NCBI GenBank assembly: GCA_900315545.1
Contig: OMZM01000023.1
Location: 1 to 43,140, forward strand
DNA: 43,140 bases
Origin: an uncultured Prevotella sp.
Lineage (GTDB): Bacteria > Bacteroidota > Bacteroidia > Bacteroidales > Bacteroidaceae
Direction of reading: 5' to 3'
Positions 1 to 10,905 of this stretch are shown here, in pieces. The notes beneath the pieces were generated by a model. It was not told where the DNA came from and did no database searches. It saw nothing but the letters and a program-made list of their open reading frames with translations. Positions within the stretch are counted from its first letter, which is position 1; each line of letters begins with the position of its first letter. Both the position numbers and the translations under genes were made by a program.

Positions 1-160
1 TTAGCAATTTCCACATTGCTGATTGTTGGATGTTCAAACACAAACGAGGATTTTTCTGTTTACCGTTTGTAATTTCTTCGACTGCATGGATTGGGCAGAT
101 ATCCGCATAGAAGAGCGATTACAAGAAATAACAGGTATTGATTTTAAATTTAGAAATTGA
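1..160 (+). pseudogene. Lipoprotein fragment, apparently frameshifted
   Basis: From base 1 the first frame reads a lipoprotein-type signal end (LAISTLLIVGC, lipobox IVGC) and then stops at 70-72. Another frame (codons from 68) continues with a protein-like tail ending in GIDFKFRN and a stop at 158-160. That stop overlaps the ATG of the next gene (TGATG). Either one frameshift separates the two halves, or a short lipoprotein is followed by an unrelated frame. The 5' end lies outside the window, so the true start and length are unknown. No function can be assigned. Confidence 0.35.
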
Positions 161-450
161 TGTTAATGAAACTGATAAAAAAGATTATAGAAAATGACTA
201 TGATAATATTATCTGCTCTATTTTCTATTTCATGATTTTATTTTTCATGCCATTCAGCAGTATCCGCTGGTTTTACATAATGATTGCCATATCGGTAGTA
301 TCATTTATTCTTGCCTGTGCACATCTTTATTTTGATATTAAAAGCAAGAAAAAGCGAAGGATATTATATTGGCTGTTTACTATTTTAATACATATAGTTT
401 TTTACATCAGTTTATTGTTTGCACCAGTTGACGAGTTGTATCGTCAATAA
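160..450 (+). CDS. Small integral membrane protein (tandem paralogue 1)
   Basis: About 96 residues if started at the ATG at 160, which overlaps the preceding stop; a TTG three bases upstream or the ATG at 169 are alternatives. After a basic N-terminus (KLIKKIIEN) there are three hydrophobic stretches, at roughly residues 20-36, 40-57 and 70-88. A KSKKKRR cytoplasmic loop lies between the second and third. The C-terminus LLFAPVDELYRQ matches the end of the next gene (GIFAPAEVLYK), and the hydrophobic layout is the same, so the two look like diverged duplicates. I do not recognise the family. The region is AT-rich and codon use is AT-biased compared with the rhamnosidase downstream. Confidence 0.6.
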   Translation: MLMKLIKKIIENDYDNIICSIFYFMILFFMPFSSIRWFYIMIAISVVSFILACAHLYFDIKSKKKRRILYWLFTILIHIVFYISLLFAPVDELYRQ

Positions 451-504
451 CAAACAGCATCTAATAAATTGTCATATTGATTTGGATTTATAAAAAACAC
501 GAAT

Positions 505-792
505 ATGGAAAATAATAAAACACAAAGGTATGTAAAGAATGTTAGTGGAACGGAGCCATTCATTGTGGGCTTTCTCTATTATGCTTTTAGCCGGTCAGAA
601 CTGAGTTTCTATGTTTTCATGCTGCTCGTAGCGTTCAGCATCATGGATTTAAGCATAGAGCTGTTTTTGTTTATAAAGAAAAACAAAACCTTGAAAGGTG
701 CGCTGACTATCTATAAATGGATTTGTTTGGCACTGTGTCTGACACTTTTCCTCGTCGGAATATTTGCTCCAGCAGAGGTTTTATATAAATAG
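505..792 (+). CDS. Small integral membrane protein (tandem paralogue 2)
   Basis: This 95-residue protein has a polar N-terminus and three hydrophobic segments. They cover approximately residues 20-36, 38-58 and 70-90, with a lysine-rich loop (KKNKTLKG) between the last two. It shares spacing and the C-terminal FAPxxxLY pattern with the gene ending at 450, which suggests local duplication. It is followed at once by a strong hairpin terminator. Function is unknown; no enzymatic motif or cysteine pattern is visible. A small membrane subunit or an immunity-type protein would both fit, but nothing in the sequence chooses between them. Confidence 0.6.
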   Translation: MENNKTQRYVKNVSGTEPFIVGFLYYAFSRSELSFYVFMLLVAFSIMDLSIELFLFIKKNKTLKGALTIYKWICLALCLTLFLVGIFAPAEVLYK

Positions 793-830
793 AAAAATCG
801 GATGTGTCTTTACAGGCACATCCGATTTTT
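793..830 (+). terminator. Intrinsic terminator, possibly bidirectional
   Basis: Perfect inverted repeat: AAAAATCGGATGTG (793-806) pairs with CACATCCGATTTTT (817-830) around a 10-base loop. The A-run before and T-run after make it terminator-like on both strands. It starts directly after the stop codon at 792. Confidence 0.85.
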
Positions 831-876
831 GATTTACTTATAATCCGCAAAACGAAAAGTTCTTTTTCGAGGGATA

Positions 877-906
877 CTTTAACGGGAGCGATAACCTTAA
901 CGGGAA
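877..906 (-). repeat. Hexanucleotide array (TTCCCG/TTAAGG/TTATCG type)
   Basis: On the minus strand the bases read as five hexamers in register: TTCCCG, TTAAGG, TTATCG, CTCCCG, TTAAAG. The same hexamers make up the longer plus-strand array at 39465-39522, so this is a short, inverted relative of that repeat. Confidence 0.55.
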
Positions 907-1042
907 CTGACTTACGCGGATGGCGCTTAGCGGAAAGGAGCTTTACATAAGTTACTCTCGCTCGGGAATAAACAAATAAATTTGGTATTCCGCTCGCTTA
1001 TTGCATAAAATCCTCACGCTCTGCAAAATAAAAAGTATTTAT

Positions 1043-1077
1043 TTTGTCATCACTTAATCGGATTTTTCGTAACTTTG
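1043..1077 (+). promoter_or_regulatory. Bacteroidota-type promoter for the rhamnosidase gene
   Basis: The -7 element TAACTTTG lies at 1070-1077. A TTTG at 1043-1046 is a possible -33 element, although the 23-base gap is longer than the usual 19-21. The start codon is 26 bases downstream. Confidence 0.5.
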
Positions 1078-1102
1078 TCGCTGGGATTTTAAGATAACTG
1101 TT

Positions 1103-3679
1103 ATGAATGATAAGACTGAACATGCACGTCTGTTGACTGTATTGCTTGTGCTGCTGGCTGCGGTGCAACAACTCTTTGCGCAACCTTATGACTTGACTTG
1201 CGAACAGATGGACAACCCTTTGGGAATCAATACAGTAGTGCCCCGTTTCTCTTGGAAGAACACGGGCATGGCGAGGCAGACGGCTTATCAGTTGCAGGTG
1301 GCAGCCGACTCAGCCCTGCTGGCACGCGGAAAGGCTGACCGATGGGACTCTGGACGAGTATCTTCAGACGAACAGGTCATGGTGGCATACGGCGGAGCAC
1401 CCCTCTCGGCACGCGACTACTGCTATTGGCGCGTGCGTGCCTTCGACGAGAATGGACAGCCGACGGCATGGAGCGCCATAAGGCATTTCAGCATAGGACT
1501 CGACGAGACCGCCATCAAGGGCAGTTACATCATGCTCCCGGCATCGGCAGGATGTCAGGAGGCGCCAATATTCCGCAAGCAGATAACGCTGCGACGCAGG
1601 CAGCAGACGCTGATACATGTTAACTCGCTGGGTTACCATGAACTGTACGTCAACGGACAGCGCATCGGCGACCGCGTGCTCGAGCCGGCTATGACGCAGC
1701 TCGACCGTCGCTCTGCCATCGTAGCCTACGACATTACTTCCGCAGTCAGGAAAGGAAAGAACGACATAGTCATTGCTCTCGGGCAGGGATGGTATAAGCC
1801 TGTGTATTTCCATTCGGAACATCCAGGTCCGTTGGTGAAAGCCGAAATAGACGTCAGAAACGGCAGCGGCTGGCAGGTCGTGGCATCTACCGACGCCTCG
1901 TGGCTCGCTGTCGCCAGCGGCTACAGCGGCATAGGAACGTGGGAACCATTGCAGTTTGGAGGCGAGAGACTCGACGGGCGCCGGCAGCCTAAGGACATGA
2001 CGGCTGCATCGCTCGACACCCTCGCATGGACACAGGCAGAGACGGTCAGCATAAGTGTAGGCAAGGCGACGCCGGAAATGTTTGCCGGCAACCGCATAGC
2101 GAAGATATATCGTCCCAAGACCATCACGCGACAGTCCGACGGCACGTGGCTCGTAGACATGGGCGTATGCCTGTCGGGATGGTTTGCCATTCGCTTCCAC
2201 AATCTCAGAGAGGGGCAGACCGTCGTAATGCGGTATTCCGACAATATAGTTGACGGAAAGCCCAACGACTATAACGAGTATGACGAATACACGGCGCGCG
2301 GCGAAGACGGCGAACGCTTCTGCAACCGCTTCCACAGCCATGCCTACCAGTATGTTACCATCAGCGGACTTGAGGAAAAGCCTGAGGTTGAAGATATAGA
2401 GGGACTGCTCATTACAGCCACCAGCGAGCCGCGCACTTCCTTCCGCTGTTCCGACAACGACATCAATGCCATACACGACATGATACAGTACACCATGCGG
2501 TGTCTGACATATAGCGGATATATGGTAGACTGTGCCCACCTTGAGCGCATGGGCTACGGAGGCGACGGCAACTCGTCGACACGCTCGCTGCAAACCATGT
2601 TCGACGTGGCACCGACATACTACAACTGGCTACAGGCTTGGGACGACGTGCAGGACGACAACGGCTCGCTGCCTTACGTGGCTCCAGCCGGAATACGTTG
2701 CGGTGGCGGTCCCTATTGGTGCGCATTCATAGTAATGGCAGCATGGCGCACCTATCAGGCGTATGGCGACGCTCGTCCGCTGGAAGAACACTATGAGGCA
2801 ATGAAGAAGTGGCTTGGCTACGTCAGGGAATATTCGCCGGAAGGACTGCTGCGTGCCTGGCACGACACTCACAACCGCTACTGGTATCTGGGCGACTGGC
2901 TTGCACCCGACGGCATCGACGTGAGAAACGAACGGTCGGTAGACTTTGTAAATAATGCCTGCATCAGCGTGTGTCTTGGCAACATGGCTGACATGGCAAG
3001 ACTGCTCGGAAAGCAAGACGACGCGCAACGCTTTGCTGACTGGCAGCAGAGTCTCAGACAGTGGCTTGTCGACGATTTCTGGCATCCTGCTGACAGTACC
3101 TTTGCTTCTGCATCGCCACTCGACATGGCAATGGCTGTAGAGAGCGGAATAGCCACTGGCAGCATGGCAGAAGCCGTAAGCGAAAAACTAATTAAACTTT
3201 CGAGAGGAAAATATAACAGTCATATCGCCGTCGGGCTTGTCGGCGTGCCGGTGTTCACGGAATGGGCAACGCGTCAGCGACAGACGGAACTGATGTACGA
3301 CATACTGAAGCAGCCAGACTATCCCGGCTATCTGAATATGATAAGGCAGGGCGCTACTACAACATGGGAATCGTGGGACCATAGCCGCAGCAGCATACAC
3401 AACTGCTACAACGGCATCGGAACATGGTTCTATGAGGCGCTTGGCGGAATAGTAGCCACAGAGCCTGCCTACCGGCGCGTGAGCATCAGTCCGCAATACG
3501 CCAGACACATCGACTGGGTGGACGTAAGGAAAGAATGTCCATATGGTACTATCGTCGTGAAGTGGCAACGCAATGCCGGCGGCATCACTCTCGACGTTAC
3601 GCTGCCTGTCGGCGTAACAGCCGATGTGGCAGGCAAAACCGTAGGAGCAGGACGCCATGAGTTTTTGATGAATCAGTGA
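1103..3679 (+). CDS. Secreted alpha-L-rhamnosidase, GH78 family
   Basis: This 858-residue protein has a signal peptide (hydrophobic stretch ending VQQLFAQ, about residue 27) and the order typical of bacterial GH78 enzymes. First is an Fn3-like start (NPLGINTVVPRFSWK), then beta-sandwich modules to about residue 440, an (alpha/alpha)6 barrel, and a C-terminal beta domain. The barrel motif DCAHLERMGYGGD (D476-D488) corresponds to the conserved DCxxREKxGWxGD motif holding the acid and substrate-binding residues. TTTWESWDH places E756 where the family's general base Glu sits. It should release terminal alpha-L-rhamnose from glycans in the periplasm or at the cell surface. It stands alone here, with no SusC/SusD pair beside it. 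The substrate cannot be told from sequence. Confidence 0.9.
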   Translation: MNDKTEHARLLTVLLVLLAAVQQLFAQPYDLTCEQMDNPLGINTVVPRFSWKNTGMARQTAYQLQVAADSALLARGKADRWDSGRVSSDEQVMVAYGGAPLSARDYCYWRVRAFDENGQPTAWSAIRHFSIGLDETAIKGSYIMLPASAGCQEAPIFRKQITLRRRQQTLIHVNSLGYHELYVNGQRIGDRVLEPAMTQLDRRSAIVAYDITSAVRKGKNDIVIALGQGWYKPVYFHSEHPGPLVKAEIDVRNGSGWQVVASTDASWLAVASGYSGIGTWEPLQFGGERLDGRRQPKDMTAASLDTLAWTQAETVSISVGKATPEMFAGNRIAKIYRPKTITRQSDGTWLVDMGVCLSGWFAIRFHNLREGQTVVMRYSDNIVDGKPNDYNEYDEYTARGEDGERFCNRFHSHAYQYVTISGLEEKPEVEDIEGLLITATSEPRTSFRCSDNDINAIHDMIQYTMRCLTYSGYMVDCAHLERMGYGGDGNSSTRSLQTMFDVAPTYYNWLQAWDDVQDDNGSLPYVAPAGIRCGGGPYWCAFIVMAAWRTYQAYGDARPLEEHYEAMKKWLGYVREYSPEGLLRAWHDTHNRYWYLGDWLAPDGIDVRNERSVDFVNNACISVCLGNMADMARLLGKQDDAQRFADWQQSLRQWLVDDFWHPADSTFASASPLDMAMAVESGIATGSMAEAVSEKLIKLSRGKYNSHIAVGLVGVPVFTEWATRQRQTELMYDILKQPDYPGYLNMIRQGATTTWESWDHSRSSIHNCYNGIGTWFYEALGGIVATEPAYRRVSISPQYARHIDWVDVRKECPYGTIVVKWQRNAGGITLDVTLPVGVTADVAGKTVGAGRHEFLMNQ

Positions 3680-3736
3680 TGGCTTTATCCTTTGGAGCTA
3701 TCGTAGTGCACACTGCTATAATTATTTGCGGAAAAA

Positions 3737-3768
3737 TTTGGAATAAGAATATATATTATGTATATTTG
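3737..3768 (+). promoter_or_regulatory. Bacteroidota-type promoter
   Basis: A -33 TTTG (3737-3740) and -7 TATATTTG (3761-3768) are separated by exactly 20 bases, the preferred spacing. It drives the lipoprotein gene at 3811. Confidence 0.75.
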
Positions 3769-3810
3769 CAGGGACAAATTATATACTTAACTATTTAAAA
3801 ACAATTCATT

Positions 3811-4548
3811 ATGAAGAAAATCTTGATGTTATTGGGATGCATGGCAGTGTGCTGTGCAATGTTCGTAGGTTGCGACAATGGTGGCGGCATCGCAACTGAC
3901 GGTCCTTTCGGCAAGCTACCGCAGATATTCGACACAGGCTATCAGAAGGCTATGGAACTGCGCGAGAAAGGTTTCTCGCTGACAAACACAGAGGAAGCTG
4001 ATAAGATGGCAGAGGAACTGCTGGCGCTGAAAGATCAGATAGACAAGGACGTGGAGGCAGAAAAGGCTGTCTTGCAAGACAAAGAGCTGACTACAGAGGT
4101 TGCTGAAGGCATACCATTCAAACTCGAGGGACAGGCGAAGATAGTAAAAGTAGCCGACCTCGACCGCGTGGACCTGGAGTGCGCAGGTGAGCTTACGGAA
4201 GGCGGCGACCTGAGCAAGGCAGACGAGTTTGACTACACGAAACTCGTTGTTGTGGCTTATGACAAGGAAGGCAAACCTATACATGCAGGTGGCAGCTTCA
4301 AGTATGATGTCAGCACGTATAAGGCTAAGGGCACATGGGCTTATGAGGCTGGTGTCAAAGGCAAGATGGAATATGCTGCGCGACTTGAGAACTACAACTA
4401 CAAGCAGTGGGCAAACTTCGGAAAACTTGTCATCATGTCGAAAAGCTCTGAGGCTTACAAGCAGGCTGTGGAGCAACTGAAAAATGCCGAAAAGGCACAG
4501 GAGGAACTGGAAAAGGCGGCTGACGAAAAGGCTGCCGAGAAGAAATAG
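3811..4548 (+). CDS. Lipoprotein of unknown function with charged helical C-terminus
   Basis: This 245-residue protein starts with a lipoprotein signal peptide whose lipobox is FVGC (Cys about residue 21), so it should be anchored in the membrane. Residues 45-80 and 215-245 are rich in Glu, Lys and Ala with heptad-like hydrophobics (EEADKMAEELLALKDQIDKD; EQLKNAEKAQEELEKAADEK), suggesting coiled coils flanking a compact middle domain. The middle domain has beta-rich stretches such as IVKVADLDRVDLEC and KLVVVAYDKEGKPIHAGG. It has its own good promoter and a 250-base gap to guaB, so it is probably a single-gene unit. I do not recognise the family. Confidence 0.75.
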   Translation: MKKILMLLGCMAVCCAMFVGCDNGGGIATDGPFGKLPQIFDTGYQKAMELREKGFSLTNTEEADKMAEELLALKDQIDKDVEAEKAVLQDKELTTEVAEGIPFKLEGQAKIVKVADLDRVDLECAGELTEGGDLSKADEFDYTKLVVVAYDKEGKPIHAGGSFKYDVSTYKAKGTWAYEAGVKGKMEYAARLENYNYKQWANFGKLVIMSKSSEAYKQAVEQLKNAEKAQEELEKAADEKAAEKK

Positions 4549-4768
4549 AATAGTTTTTCTTTTCATAAATAAGAAAGACAAAACAAGGAACGGAGTGCCG
4601 TACACGACATGTGTATTGCACTCTGCTTTTCTGTGTGCAGATATGTTGCGACAAGTATTCCGGCTCACGACAATGCCAGATACCGCCAGCAAAATCAGGC
4701 AAGCACAGCAATGAAACACCACAAAGCATACAGCAGCAGGACATAAGCCGTTAATAAAAGAAAATAAA

Positions 4769-6309
<1,541 letters not shown>

Positions 6310-6350
6310 GACAACAATAATAAACGAAATAACAAAGAAAACATAAAGCA

Positions 6351-7775
6351 ATGAAACGAATGTTTATACTTGCAGCCATGATGATAGGCTGCACAATGGC
6401 ATGGGCACAGGACGACCCAGTGATAATGAAGATAAACGGCAAGCCTATAACGCGTTCGGAATTTGAATACTCATATAACAAGAACAACTCCGACGGCGTG
6501 GTAGACAAGAAAGATGTGAGAAACTATGTCGACCTTTTCGTCAACTATAAACTAAAGGTGGAAGCCGCATACGAGGCAGGACTTGATACCACAGAGACAT
6601 TCAAACAGGAATTTCTGTCGTACCGCAACCAGCAGGTGCGCCCAACGTTTATAAACGACAGCGATGTGGAAAAAGAGGCACAGCGCATCTATAACGAAAC
6701 ACGCGAACGCATAGACGGCAACGGTGGTATGGTAAAGGCTGCACACATACTGATAGCAACCAAGCAGAAAGCATCGGACAACGAAGTGGATGTTGCACGT
6801 CTGCGTGCCGACTCGATATACAACGTGATAAGAAACGGCGGCGACTTTGCCGAACTCGCAAAACAGTTCTCTGACGACAAGCGCTCTGGCATGAACGGTG
6901 GTGAACTCGGATGGATTCAGAAAGGCGTAACGGTAAAGGAATTTGAAGACGTGCTTTTCGCCCAGAAAGACGGTGAGATAAGTAAACCGGTGGAATCGCC
7001 GTTTGGTTTCCACATCATACGCTCAGAAGCAAGAGGCAACTTTTTCCCATACGACAGCGTACGCACAGATATCCTGAGATTTATTGACCAGCGTGGACTG
7101 CGTGAACGCATCATAGACGAGAAACTGAAGACATTGGCAGAGGCAAGCAACGGCAAGACTGTGGAACAGTTGCTCAACGAACGTACGGCAGAATTGGAAG
7201 CAAAGGACATGGAACTGAAATATCTGAACAAGGAATACTACGAAGGTCCGCTGCTCTTTGAAATCAGCAGCCGCACCGTTTGGGACAAGGCTTCGAAGGA
7301 CGAACAGGCTCTGGCAAACTATTTCAAGAAGAACAAGAAGAAATATAAGTGGGACGAACCACGTTTCAAGGGTATGGTATACCATGTGCGTGATGCTGCT
7401 GACGTTAAGGCAGTGAAGAAGAGTGTGAAGGGACTTGCCTTCGGAAAATGGGCGGAACGTCTGCGCACGACATTCAACAACGACTCGATTCACCGCATAA
7501 GAGTGGAGAAGGGACTGTTTAAGAAAGGCGACAACGCTTTCGTAGACAAGATGGTATTCAAGATGGCTGACGCACAGCCTAAACAACTCGACGAATATCC
7601 TATAGACTCGTTCTACGGCAAAGTGCTGAAAGCACCAGAAGATTTCACCGACGTGCGTCCGCTCGTTACAGCTGACTATCAGGAAGAATTGGAGAAGGCA
7701 TGGGTGGAAGAACTGCGCAAGAAATATAGCGTGGAAGTGTATGAAGACGTACTTTCTACGGTAAACAACCATTGA
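6351..7775 (+). CDS. Periplasmic peptidyl-prolyl isomerase, parvulin type, one PpiC domain
   Basis: 474 residues with a cleavable signal peptide (ending MAWAQD). A PpiC rotamase domain spans about residues 123-225: it starts VKAAHILIATK, contains FAELAKQFSDD and GGELGWI, and ends in PFGFHIIRSE. The N-terminal part (NGKPITRSEFEYSYNKNN) resembles the SurA/PrsA chaperone region, and the long C-terminal half is a charged second module that looks rotamase-like but degenerate. It probably helps fold outer-membrane proteins in the periplasm. It is followed after 29 bases by a second parvulin gene and then an OstA-like gene, an arrangement consistent with envelope assembly. Confidence 0.88.
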   Translation: MKRMFILAAMMIGCTMAWAQDDPVIMKINGKPITRSEFEYSYNKNNSDGVVDKKDVRNYVDLFVNYKLKVEAAYEAGLDTTETFKQEFLSYRNQQVRPTFINDSDVEKEAQRIYNETRERIDGNGGMVKAAHILIATKQKASDNEVDVARLRADSIYNVIRNGGDFAELAKQFSDDKRSGMNGGELGWIQKGVTVKEFEDVLFAQKDGEISKPVESPFGFHIIRSEARGNFFPYDSVRTDILRFIDQRGLRERIIDEKLKTLAEASNGKTVEQLLNERTAELEAKDMELKYLNKEYYEGPLLFEISSRTVWDKASKDEQALANYFKKNKKKYKWDEPRFKGMVYHVRDAADVKAVKKSVKGLAFGKWAERLRTTFNNDSIHRIRVEKGLFKKGDNAFVDKMVFKMADAQPKQLDEYPIDSFYGKVLKAPEDFTDVRPLVTADYQEELEKAWVEELRKKYSVEVYEDVLSTVNNH

Positions 7776-7804
7776 TAAAGCAAGAAAACAGATAAAACGC
7801 AAAG

Positions 7805-9211
7805 ATGAAACATATTAGTGCAAACAGACTGATACTGTCAATCGCAGCAGTAATGCTGTCGCTCGCAGTGCAGGCACAGGATGATAAAGCCACTACAGAA
7901 AAGAGTTTCGCTGCCAGCGGCAACGTTGTTGACGAAGTGATATGGGTTGTCGGCGACGAACCTATACTGCGTTCAGACGTAGAGATAGCCCGCTATCAGG
8001 CAATGAGAGACGGCTACCGCTGGGATCGAGACCCAGACTGTGCCATACCAGAGCAGATAGCTGTGCAGAAACTGTTTCTGCATCAGGCAGCGCTCGACAG
8101 TATAGAGGTAACGGAAGCAGAAGTAACGCAGGAAGTAGACGAAAGGCTCAACTATCTGATGAACCAGGTGGGAGGACGTGAGAAACTGGAAGAATATCAG
8201 GGTAAGAGTCTTACTGAGATGCGAATGGAAATGCACGATGACTTGAAAAACCAACTCATAGTGCAGCAGATGAGACGCGAACTCGTGAAAGATATTGATG
8301 TTACACCAGCTGAAGTGCGCCGCTACTTTAAGGATTTGCCACAAGACAGCATACCGTTTGTGCCTACAACGGTTGAAGTAGAGATAATAACTAAACAACC
8401 GAAGATAGCAGAAGACGAGATCAACCGCATAAAGAACGATCTCCGTGAATATACCGAGCGCGTAACAAGTGGACAGACATCGTTCGCAACGCTTGCCCGA
8501 TTGTATTCGGAAGACGGTTCGTCGCGCAATGGTGGTGAGCTCGGTTTCACGCCGCGTGCAGCATTAGACCCTGCGTTTGCAAGCGTGGCATTCAATCTGA
8601 CGGACCCCAACAAGATTTCAAAGATAGTGGAAACAGAATTCGGATATCACATAATTCAACTGATTGAGAAACGTGGCGAGCGCATAAACGTAAGACACAT
8701 ACTGCGCAAACCGAAGATAAGCGATGAAGCCATAACTGACGGCAAGATGAGACTTGACTCGCTGGCAACAGATATAAGAAACGGAAAGTTTACATTTGAG
8801 GATGCAGCAACATTCATTTCTGACGATAAAGACACACGCAACAATCATGGTCTGATGGCATTCTTTGACCAGACAACAGGCAGCAGAACATCGAAATTCC
8901 GCATGCAGGACCTGCCGACAGAAGTGGCAGTACAAGTGGAGAAATTGCAGGTTGGCGATGTGTCGGCACCGTTCACTATGACTGACAGCAGAATGAAGAC
9001 AGTTTGCGCAATAGTAAAACTGAAAAACCGTACGGAAAGCCACCGCGCTACAATGGCAGACGATTTCCAAGTGATGAAGGAAGTGGTGCTGAACAAAAAG
9101 CGTGAGGAACATATACACAAATGGATAGTGGAGAAAATTAAAAACACTTATGTCCGCGTGAACGACAGATACAAGGACTGCGACTATGAGTTTGAAGGTT
9201 GGATAAAATAA
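7805..9211 (+). CDS. SurA-like periplasmic chaperone/isomerase
   Basis: 468 residues, with a signal peptide ending LAVQAQD. An N-terminal chaperone segment begins VVDEVIWVVGDEPILRSDVE, the SurA-type opening (vNdevI..SDv). Two PpiC-like domains follow. The first covers about residues 180-300 (FATLARLYSEDGSSRNGGEL, FGYHIIQLIEKRG); the second, at about 300-405 (INVRHILRKPKI, FEDAATFISDD), is more diverged. The two-rotamase layout is that of SurA, which chaperones beta-barrel proteins to the BAM complex. The stop codon overlaps the ATG of the following OstA-like gene (TAATG), indicating translational coupling. I withhold the symbol surA because Bacteroidota carry several such paralogues. Confidence 0.88.
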   Translation: MKHISANRLILSIAAVMLSLAVQAQDDKATTEKSFAASGNVVDEVIWVVGDEPILRSDVEIARYQAMRDGYRWDRDPDCAIPEQIAVQKLFLHQAALDSIEVTEAEVTQEVDERLNYLMNQVGGREKLEEYQGKSLTEMRMEMHDDLKNQLIVQQMRRELVKDIDVTPAEVRRYFKDLPQDSIPFVPTTVEVEIITKQPKIAEDEINRIKNDLREYTERVTSGQTSFATLARLYSEDGSSRNGGELGFTPRAALDPAFASVAFNLTDPNKISKIVETEFGYHIIQLIEKRGERINVRHILRKPKISDEAITDGKMRLDSLATDIRNGKFTFEDAATFISDDKDTRNNHGLMAFFDQTTGSRTSKFRMQDLPTEVAVQVEKLQVGDVSAPFTMTDSRMKTVCAIVKLKNRTESHRATMADDFQVMKEVVLNKKREEHIHKWIVEKIKNTYVRVNDRYKDCDYEFEGWIK

Positions 9212-10869
9212 TGCAATTATATAGACAGCATAATAGAAAAGCAAAATACGAATGGCATAGAATCGTCGGCATGATGATTCTATGCTTGTTTGGTATATAT
9301 ATAATTGATGCTGTGGCTGCGCCCTATGATAAACGCAAAAGACGCAGGCACAGCGACGAGCGTATATATCTGGAACAGTCGAGAGAACTGTTTGCTGACG
9401 AAGCAACACGTCCAGGCGTGCAGGTGGTAAAGGGAAATGTAAGATTTCGCCACAGAGGCGCATTGCTGTTTTGCGACAGTGCATACTTCAGGCAGGAAGA
9501 CAACACCTTCGAGGCTTTTGGACATGTGAGGATGACACAGGGTGATACGCTCTCTCTGAAAAGCGATTATGCTTACTACGACGGTCGCGACGAAATGATA
9601 AGGGCAAGAAAGAATGTTGTGCTGCGACACAGGAAGTCGGTACTGTATACAGACAGTCTTGATTTCGACCGAATGTATAACTTTGGATATTTCTTTGAGG
9701 GTGGAAGGATGAACGACGGAGTGAACCAGCTCGTCAGCGACTGGGGCGAATACAATACTCAAACTCGGGAAGCTGTTTTCTATTATGGCGTAAAACTGAA
9801 AAGCCCGGACTACACGATAGAGACAGACACGCTGCACTATGATACGCGAAGACGCACGGCACACGTCTTGGGGCAGTCGACGATAGTGTCTGAAGGCAAT
9901 ACGGTGAATACTACCGACGGCATATACAATACAAACAGCAAGGGCATGCAGCTGTTCAGTCGTTCGACGGTGGTGAACGGAAACAAGACCATCACTGGCG
10001 ACAGTCTATACTATAACAGCAAGACTGGTGAGGGCGAGGGATTTGGAAGAGTGGAATATAAAGACAAGGAGAACAAGAACGAACTGTATGCCGACTATTG
10101 CCGATACAACGACATAGAAGGTACGGCACTGGCAACGCGCAACGCTCTTGTCGTAGACTACTCTCAGCCCGATACGCTGTGGATGCATGCCGACACGATT
10201 AGGCTCGAATCGTTCAACCTAAATACAGACTCGCTTTACCGCAAAGTGCATGGCTACTATCACGTCAGGGCATACAGAAACGACGTACAAGCAGTGTGCG
10301 ACTCACTCGTGCTATGCTCGCAAGACAGCTCTGCCGTGATGCATATAGACCCAATAGTGTGGAATGGTAACCGTCAGTTGCTTGGAGAGAAAATTACAGT
10401 ATATGCAGCTGACAGCACCATACGTTTTGCTCGCGTGGAAGGACAAGCACTGTCGATAGAGCTGATGGATGACAGTACTCATTACAATCAGGTTGCGTCG
10501 CGGGATATGAATGCATATTTCAACGATGGCATATTAAGGAAAACAGAAGCCATTGGCAATGTACAGACGGTGTATTTCCCAATCGACGACAAAGACAGTA
10601 CCATCATAGGACTGAACTATCTGGAAACCGATACCATGCGCATGTTTCTGAGTGAGAAACGACAACTGCAAAAGATTTGGACATCGAAATATAATGCGAC
10701 AACCTATCCGATGCATCAGGTGCCACCTGGAAAAGACAGGTTGCCTGCATTTGCGTGGTTTGATAATATCAGACCAGTAAGCAAGGATGACATCTTTGTG
10801 TGGCGAGGGAAGTCTGACGGCAAAAAGCTGAAACAGCAGAAAAGACGCGAGCCGCCGAGAGTGGAATGA
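9211..10869 (+). CDS. OstA-like (LptA/LptD-N domain) protein
   Basis: Started at the ATG at 9211 that overlaps the previous stop; the in-frame TTG at 9199 lies inside the upstream gene. About 552 residues, with an N-terminal hydrophobic segment (MILCLFGIYIIDAVAA) acting as signal peptide or anchor. Repeated short beta-strand units of the OstA/LptA jelly-roll follow: GVQVVKGNVRFRHRGALLFC, SAYFRQEDNTFEAFGHVRM, GDTLSLKSDYAYYDG. LptA-type domains bridge lipopolysaccharide transport across the periplasm. Here the fold is extended over most of the protein, and no LptD beta-barrel follows within it. It sits between SurA-like chaperones and mutL; only the former fit its likely envelope role. Confidence 0.85.
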   Translation: MQLYRQHNRKAKYEWHRIVGMMILCLFGIYIIDAVAAPYDKRKRRRHSDERIYLEQSRELFADEATRPGVQVVKGNVRFRHRGALLFCDSAYFRQEDNTFEAFGHVRMTQGDTLSLKSDYAYYDGRDEMIRARKNVVLRHRKSVLYTDSLDFDRMYNFGYFFEGGRMNDGVNQLVSDWGEYNTQTREAVFYYGVKLKSPDYTIETDTLHYDTRRRTAHVLGQSTIVSEGNTVNTTDGIYNTNSKGMQLFSRSTVVNGNKTITGDSLYYNSKTGEGEGFGRVEYKDKENKNELYADYCRYNDIEGTALATRNALVVDYSQPDTLWMHADTIRLESFNLNTDSLYRKVHGYYHVRAYRNDVQAVCDSLVLCSQDSSAVMHIDPIVWNGNRQLLGEKITVYAADSTIRFARVEGQALSIELMDDSTHYNQVASRDMNAYFNDGILRKTEAIGNVQTVYFPIDDKDSTIIGLNYLETDTMRMFLSEKRQLQKIWTSKYNATTYPMHQVPPGKDRLPAFAWFDNIRPVSKDDIFVWRGKSDGKKLKQQKRREPPRVE

Positions 10870-10905
10870 GTCCGACAGTGGAAATGAACAAGAAAAGGAA
10901 AAGTT

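Larger units (their letters stand above)
831..1102. other. Intergenic region before the rhamnosidase gene
   Basis: No supported gene. It contains a short hexanucleotide array (877-906) described separately, a GC-poor stretch, and the probable promoter of the rhamnosidase gene at its right end. The rest shows no clear structure. Confidence 0.5.

Noticed and set aside
1364-2593. Long minus-strand open frame of 409 codons
   Set aside because: It is a shadow of the rhamnosidase gene on the opposite strand, in a GC-biased region; no motifs.
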